Below, one piece after another: positions 58,536 to 64,000 of a stretch of DNA of 64,000 nt. Position numbers and translations under genes: made by a program. The stretch's first letter is position 1. Each line of letters starts with the position of its first letter. The notes beneath the pieces are model-generated. The model was not told where the DNA came from, made no database searches, and saw only the letters and a program-made list of their open reading frames with translations. The DNA is taken from positions 4,340,001 to 4,404,000 of the forward strand of contig NC_089556.1 of the NCBI RefSeq assembly GCF_040115645.1, read 5' to 3'. Origin of the DNA: Euwallacea fornicatus. Lineage: Eukaryota > Arthropoda > Insecta > Coleoptera > Curculionidae.

Positions 58536-60115
58536 CAGGGTGTCCCAATTAAAACAACCCATTTGAAATACTTTCGATACAAGAGGTTTTTTCGGAAAAC
58601 TTTCAGACAGGTCGATTTAGCTTTCAATGGAGCCATCTTTTGAACGAAAAGTCGTAGATGTGGGTTCACGTTCTACACGGGGTGGCAACCTCTATCGGAA
58701 TCTTAAATGGCATGGGGGGTCATCACGTGGCATCAAGTGGCACATCATTTTGAAGGCATTTCAATCCTCTTTACACCCGTGGTAAAATTGTTTTATTGTG
58801 CCTGAAAAAACAAAATAATAATAATTATAATCTCAGCGAGGAATGAACCTGCAAAAAAGGATGTTTATCTCCAAATAGGTCTTGATAAGGTCATGGATTT
58901 TAGGATTTTACACTGAGCAGAAGAGGGTAGATAGTGAAATTCGTTGATTTCTTATTATCCGCTATTTTGAAGTAAACTATCCAAATCATAGTTTACACAA
59001 CTACAGAGGGAATTGAAATTGTCACTATCTATTTAAAAAACGGCCAGGGTCCCTGCAAGAATTTTCAATGAAAAGGATCCTGATAAGAACATTAGCCATC
59101 CTTACATCACAAATTTAATATCTAAATTCATGGACACGATCTGTTGCTCACAAAAAACATTAAAGGCAACACACTGTTACTAATGAAGCTGCAGACAACA
59201 GCAATTCCACGTAGTAGTCTTCAGAGGATTTTGAAACAGAATCGTTTTCATTTTTGTAAGGAGATGGCTGATAGGAGAGAGAACAGCATTCAAATTATTT
59301 TAAAAAGTTTTGAGCTCGAATTTTGGGAAATGATATTGTTGGTCCGTTTTTTCTACCTAATAACTTGATGGACGAATTCTACTTAAAATTGCTTCATAAC
59401 TTTATCTACTTTTACATTGTGGATATTACTAAAAATTACGATTAGATCCTACGGAAGAATTAATTTTTTCAACAAAATGGCATTCCACCACATTATGCAG
59501 CTGATATACATGATTTTTTAAATTAATGTTTTCCGAAATACTGGATTGGTAGAAAAAGTTTCATTGAATGGCTTCGAAGACTGTCAGATTTAACACCATT
59601 TGACTTTTTCTTATGAGGTCATTTAAAAAGTTTTATTTCTAAAATGAAGCCTAATTCTACAAGATTTTTGTAGCAGAATAATGGTAATATGTGATGAAAT
59701 AATCCCTAAAATGCCACAAAGCGTTCGGGAAAATGTTGAACAAAAATCTTATTATTGCATGGAATTAAATGGGTCGCAATTTGAATACTTAAATAATTGA
59801 AAATTGTTTGAAAACTTTTTTTAAACTTATTTTACCGACATTTCCAATAAGGTTTTTGTATTTTTTTTAACGTAGAACAAAAACGTTAGAAAAGAGAATT
59901 TAAATATCTTTAAAATGAGGTGCCATTTGATTACCAATGCTATTTAAGATTCTCGAAAGGGATGTCGGTCCGTGTAGGAGATGAACCTACATCCACGATT
60001 TTAGGTTTAAAAGATCTCTCCCTTGAAGGTGAAAATTGATTTGTCTCATGATTTTCCGGAAAAACCTCCTGCATCGAAAATATTTTATGTTAACTGTGTT
60101 AATTGGGACACCCTG
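58536..60115 (+). mobile_element. fossil mariner-type element with DD41D-like spacing
   Basis: A 1580-bp element with ends CAGGGTGTCCCAATTAA on both sides. The inverted repeats stay similar for about 170 bp, including GAGGTTTTT-CGGAAAA and TAGATGTGGGTTCA against GGATGTAGGTTCAT. A TA precedes the left end; the right flank is AA, so one target base has changed. The transposase inside is decayed. Confidence 0.8.
59144..59805 (+). pseudogene. decayed transposase of the DD41D-like element
   Basis: Near 59465-59620 the frame reads FFQQNGIPPHYAADIHDFLN, a stop, then CFPKYWIGRKSFIEWLRRL and SDLTPFDFFL before another stop. It matches the second and third catalytic blocks of mariner-type transposases often annotated as Tc3-like. 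The middle acid is N here (QQN for QQD). Counting to the D of PFDFF gives 41 residues, the spacing of the rosa (DD41D) group. Several stops show that it is dead. Confidence 0.7.
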
Positions 60116-60200
60116 AAAATCTACATAACAGAGGAGAGTATATGTGGGCAGAGTTATGCGGTTCGACTTGAAAATTTTGACCGTAGTGTAAATCAATATA

Positions 60201-61711
60201 CAGTAGTGGCCAAAAGTAGATAAACAAGCAGAATATTTCAATTAAATCGTGCATATGTTAATTGATCGGTTTCCTATTCATGTATGTTATTTGTCGCAAA
60301 ACACGTTATATGAAATAATAAACAAATGTTGGTAAAGTTACTTTATTGTCAATAAAAAAATAAATCTTTGGAATTCACCTGGTCAAAAGTAAATAGACAA
60401 TTTAAAAATGAAAATAAATACATAACAATTTCCTTCAAATTATTGGAAAAATCAATTAGGACCTTTCCCAAGGCACTAATATTTGGTAAAATACCCATTA
60501 TTGTCAACGACTGCCTGACATCGACGCGACATTGATTCAATCAATTTATTTAATATTGCTGGATCAATATTTTGCCATTTTTCTTGTATTTTAATAAACA
60601 GTTCATCGCAATTTGAATAATTTTTATCTCTTAATCTTTGGTCAACAATTTGCCACAGGTTTTCTATGGGATTCAGATCGGGCGACTGGGAAGGCCACTT
60701 CAAAATCGGTACTTTTTCTTCTTCAAGAAACCGTTTAACTAACTTTGAGGAATGTTTGGGGTCGTTGGCGTGTTGAAAATGAAATCTTAAGGGTAAATTG
60801 TCTTCAACATAAGTTAACATAATATTCTGAAGTATATCCCGGTACTGAAATCTGTCCATGATTCCATTTATTCTATGTAGTGGGCCAATACCAAAACCGC
60901 TAAAACATCCCCATATCATTACCGATCTTCCTCCATGCTTAACCGTGGGTCTGGTGTATTTAGGTTTAATTGCTGACCAGTGGGACGTCTAACGTATTGA
61001 ATGCCGGAATGAAATCGGAATTAAACAAATTGAACTTAGATTCATTGCTCCAGCAAACTCGTTTCCAATCCTGTTTCAGCCAATGAATATCTTGTTTGGC
61101 AAATTCCATTCGGGCCTTCCGATTTTTCTTCCTGAGAAGTGGTTTTTTTGCTGGTCTGCGTGCAAATAATTTCTCTTCGACTAGTCATCGTCTTACAGTC
61201 CTTGAAGACACAGAATCTCCGAAAACTTCCAGCTCAGATCGAATTTTCTCAGAAGAAATTAGTTTCGGATTAATTGATCCAATTCTTTGATATATTTTTA
61301 TTATAGCCCAAATAGTGCCTTTTTTAACATTGAACCTGCGGGCGATTTGCACTTACCGTTCACCCTCATTAAAAGCTTTAACAATTCCTTCGTTTAAATC
61401 AGTGGACACTTTTACGCCACGAGGCATGTTGTAGACTCTAAACCAAATGCAAATTTTACTACTAGTTTTCTGATATCTTAAGAATTTAAAGTAAATTCAA
61501 CTGTTTTTACCACGTCTATCTACTTTTGACCAGGTGAATTCCAAAGATTTATTTTTTTATTGACAATAAAGTAACTTTACCAACATTTGTTTATTATTTC
61601 TTATAACGTGTTTTGCGACAAATAACATACATGAATAGGAAACCGATCAATTAACATATGCACGATTTAATTGAAATATTCTGCTTGTCTATCTACTTTT
61701 GGCCACTACTG
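60201..61711 (-). mobile_element. Tc1-like DD34E transposon B with IR/DR-type ends
   Basis: A 1511-bp element flanked by TA (60199-60200 and 61712-61713). Ends are CAGTAGTGGCCAAAAGTAGA. Inverted repeats are about 198 bp with few mismatches. Each arm holds an outer GGCCAAAAGTAGATA and an inner GGTCAAAAGTAAATAGAC direct repeat, the IR/DR layout used as double transposase-binding sites in Sleeping Beauty-like elements. Confidence 0.9.
60476..61427 (-). pseudogene. broken transposase of Tc1-like transposon B
   Basis: Begins MPRGVKVSTDLNEGIVKAFN on the minus strand, then a stop after GER, another after SSRTVRR, and a further break before the catalytic half. The long open part is 60919-60476 (MIWGCFSGFGIGPLHRINGI onward), with FHFQHANDPKHSS and SPDLNPIENLWQ. 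The second catalytic acid is lost (HAND for the usual HDND), so even the open part could not be active. Confidence 0.88.
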
Positions 61712-61713
61712 TA

Positions 61714-62133
61714 CGTATATAGATAAGGGACGCAAAAACATATGGTAAATAATAGTTTTTTCCCTATTTAACCTGAATTGTGAATCAGACTCAATATGCC
61801 ACAGATGTGATGCTAAATAACTTCTAAGCCTATCATCCGATTTTAGCGATTTTATTTAAATTATTTAAAATTTTGTTATAGGTCTATTTTTTAAGAATCG
61901 CGCTACATCTATACATTTTTAGTCAATGTCCATTAACATTGCATACTGGATGGAACTAACACACAGTGTATATTTCTTAAATTTTCGAACCTCTCGGGGA
62001 TTAATTTAATGTGTTGGTTATACATTCTATGTTGCATACGTTGGATCATTCTATTCTGTTTATTTAGTACATTTTTTAAAAATCAAATAGCTACTTCTAA
62101 GCATTTTCAAACTGCGCATCATTCGCATACACA
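61714..62133. other. spacer between transposons, probable LINE remnant
   Basis: Read on the minus strand, the part nearest transposon C gives VYANDAQFEN, like the YADD-T-QFEN block of LINE reverse transcriptases, followed quickly by stops. The rest is AT-rich and not assignable. Confidence 0.4.
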
Positions 62134-62135
62134 TA

Positions 62136-63724
62136 CACTCACCCGCAAAAGTCATGGTACAGCACGTTACTGCATTAAATATTCCTAATATTTTCCATAC
62201 GTGAAATCAAAACTTCAATTTATTTACATAGAAGTAATGTGTAATGTGACTATACCAATAGCAATATTATAAATATTTACAAAAACTCAAACTTATTCTG
62301 ATAAAAATCAAATGTCATTTTCTAACAATAAATGGAATCCACAAAAGTCTTGGTGCAGGTAAAACATTCGCTGTTATTCGTAAAAAAAGAAAAAAATTAA
62401 TACCTAGTGGAGCACCCTTTTTGTTTAAGGACTTCCACCAAACGATTTGGCATTGATCGAACCAACTTTCCCGTAACCTCATTGGATATTTGCGACCATT
62501 CTTCCAAGATAACCCTTTTTAAATCTTCTTTATTATGAATTATATGTTTTCTAATTTGTTTTTCCAAATGGTCCCATAAATGTTCAATTGGGTTAAGGTC
62601 GGGACTTTGTGGAGGTGTTTCTAGTAGATGCGGAGTATTGTATATCAACCACTGGCGTACCGTATAAGACTTATGTTTAGGGTCGTTATCTTGCTGGAAG
62701 TAAAAATTTTCTGCCAACCTCAATTTTTCCGCGCTTTGTTTTAAATTTGCCTTTAATTTGTTCAGGTATACTTGTTGGTTCATGATCTCATCAATGATTA
62801 CTAAATTGCCTACACCAAAAGATGACATACAACCCCAGACCATTAGTCCACCTTCTCCATGCTTTACGGTTGGAATTGTATTTTTTGGATTAAAAGCTTC
62901 CCCTGGGTTTCTCCACACTTTTCTTCATCCGTCTGGTCCGAAAAGATTAAATTTACTCTCGTCTGACCAAATAACTTTTTTTCCAAAATTCGCTTTCGAT
63001 CGCTCTGTATTTTTCGGCAAATTCAACGCGCTCCTTTCTATTTACGGCACTTACGTAAGGTCTTCTTCGCGCAATACAGCCTTTATACCCTCCTTTATGA
63101 AGAGTTCGGCGAACTGTTTCTTCATGAACAACAGTTCCAAAATGTTCTCTTAGTTCAGAAGTCAACATCGACGAGCTTTTCTTCGGGTCCTTCTTGATTT
63201 CATTAAGAATGTATCTTGTTTCACGTTCCGTTAATTGTTTTGGGCGCCCAGTTCTTGGTTTGTTATTAATTCTCTTGTGATATTTGAAACGATTCACTAT
63301 TTTTTGAATAGTAGAGCGACTCTTTTTTACAATTTTTAAAATTTCACTGTAAGATTTTCCTTCTTTATTTAAACGAATAACAATTTTTCTTTCACCCTGA
63401 CTGAGCTCGGTTCCACCCATATTTTTAACTTTTAACGAATATAACATAAATGATACTGACTATTTGTCGTATTTCTGCAAAGAAATAAACAAATGCATTC
63501 TTATTTTTTTTAATAAAAATTCAAATATTTTACCTGTACCAAGACTTTTGTGGAATCCATTTATTGTTAGAAAATGCATTTGATTTTTATCAGAATAAAT
63601 TTGAGTTTTTGTAAATATTTATAATATTGCTATTGGCATAGACACATTACACATTACTTCTATGTAAATAAATTGGATTTTTTAATGCAGTAAACTGCTG
63701 TACCATGACTTTTGTGGGTGAGTG
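62136..63724 (-). mobile_element. Tc1-like DD34E transposon C with IR/DR-type ends
   Basis: A 1589-bp element flanked by TA (62134-62135 and 63725-63726). Ends are CACTCACCCGCAAAAGTCAT (left) and CACTCACCCACAAAAGTCAT (right, read inward). Each arm repeats the end motif inside: CACAAAAGTCTTGGTGCAGG on the left and CACAAAAGTCTTGGTACAGG on the right. The left arm has about 35 bp that the right arm lacks. It is inserted in a LINE remnant. Confidence 0.9.
62397..63420 (-). pseudogene. broken transposase of Tc1-like transposon C
   Basis: Starts MGGTELSQGERKIVIRLNKE on the minus strand. Two helix-turn-helix units (SYSEILKIVKKSRSTIQKIV; HEETVRRTLHKGGYKG) flank a GRPKQ hook. At about 62960-62980 a run of A residues shifts the frame just before VIWSDESKFNLF, and a TGA follows in FGPDG. 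The second half is open (62918-62397), with FQQDNDPKHKS and SPDLNPIEHLWDHLE; D and E are 34 residues apart. It ends LKQKGCSTRY. One frameshift and one stop make it inactive. Confidence 0.9.
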
Positions 63725-63726
63725 TA

Positions 63727-64000
63727 GTTCTTCGGAACCCCTTGACTGAAGTCAATTACAGACGTAGGGAACACGATATATACGTCTGAATATCGAGCTC
63801 TCTGGGGCTTCCCGTCCAATACGGACATTTCAGGCAGACAACCCCATCACCCCCCTCCACTGGCCGTAACACCAACCATGTGGGCCCTATGGCTCATCTA
63901 AGAGCCAATCAAACGTTCGCAGTTTTCTCTAATTTTATACCTTCTGAGCAACAGCGCATAGTTTATTGGAACAAAGGCCATTGAGAGGTCGAGAAAAACT
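63727..64000 (-). pseudogene. LINE (non-LTR) reverse transcriptase remnant, runs off right edge
   Basis: From the right edge the minus strand reads VFLDLSMAFVPINYALLLRR, then YKIRENCERLIGS, a stop and MSHRAHMVGV, and later DFSQGVPKN. These match the FLDL-KAFD, LLIxSYLxxR and GVPQGS blocks of LINE reverse transcriptases. The catalytic Asp after AF is changed to V (AFVP for AFDx) and stops occur, so it is dead. Confidence 0.7.

Noticed and set aside
1..64000. CRISPR arrays, bacterial operons, tRNA genes
   Set aside because: No regularly spaced repeats, no ribosome-binding-site-spaced gene strings and no convincing A/B-box cloverleaf were seen on either strand.

Overview
The window is AT-rich animal DNA with short introns (about 54-75 bp), GT-AG splicing and insect-type gene content: brinker, pitchoune/DDX18, 4EHP, TATA-driven cuticle-type secreted genes, Tc1/mariner elements and a 5S-derived SINE. 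I read it as an insect, most likely a beetle; the order is inference. There is no bacterial, CRISPR or viral content.

Bases 1-21300 are housekeeping and developmental genes. They are a TMEM53-like hydrolase (minus, cut by the left edge), ATG5 (plus), the one-exon Dpp-pathway repressor brinker (minus), the DEAD-box helicase DDX18/pitchoune (plus, 13 exons), PA2G4/EBP1 (minus, 8 exons), PLRG1 (plus, 6 exons), an AIG1/ADTRP-family membrane hydrolase (minus, 4 exons) and the translational repressor 4EHP (minus, 5 exons). Exon phases were followed by hand and each complete model closes in frame. A full-length 5S-headed SINE with a perfect 13-bp target duplication sits between PA2G4 and PLRG1. Two perfect matches to the Drosophila Dpp silencer-element consensus lie about 0.5 kb upstream of the brinker ATG.

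Bases 21300-34500 are gene-poor. One secreted-protein gene appears to span them, with a 3-codon first exon at 24985, a 6.3-kb first intron holding MITE-like elements, and its body at 31341-32337.

Bases 34500-58100 are a cluster of seven secreted proteins rich in PV/PYPV repeats, of the kind described as Vajk cuticular proteins. Nearly all share a TATA box 50-80 bp before the ATG, a first coding exon of only 9-12 nt, a phase-0 first intron, a signal peptide and often a Lys-Arg-Gly processing site. ZCCHC10 (nuclear, zinc knuckle) and a secreted leucine-rich-repeat protein with a broken 3' duplicate lie among them.

Bases 54190-64000 are dominated by Tc1/mariner elements: one nearly intact DD34E element with 333-bp terminal repeats that include the transposase 3' end, a DD41D-type fossil, and two decayed DD34E elements with IR/DR-type ends. 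The last of these interrupts a decayed LINE reverse transcriptase that runs off the right edge.

Functionally the left half holds unlinked core genes (autophagy, ribosome biogenesis, splicing, cap-dependent repression, Dpp readout). The right half looks like a set of cuticle or matrix genes made by tandem duplication. No computation or database search was run; names rest on recognised motifs and remembered family sequences.
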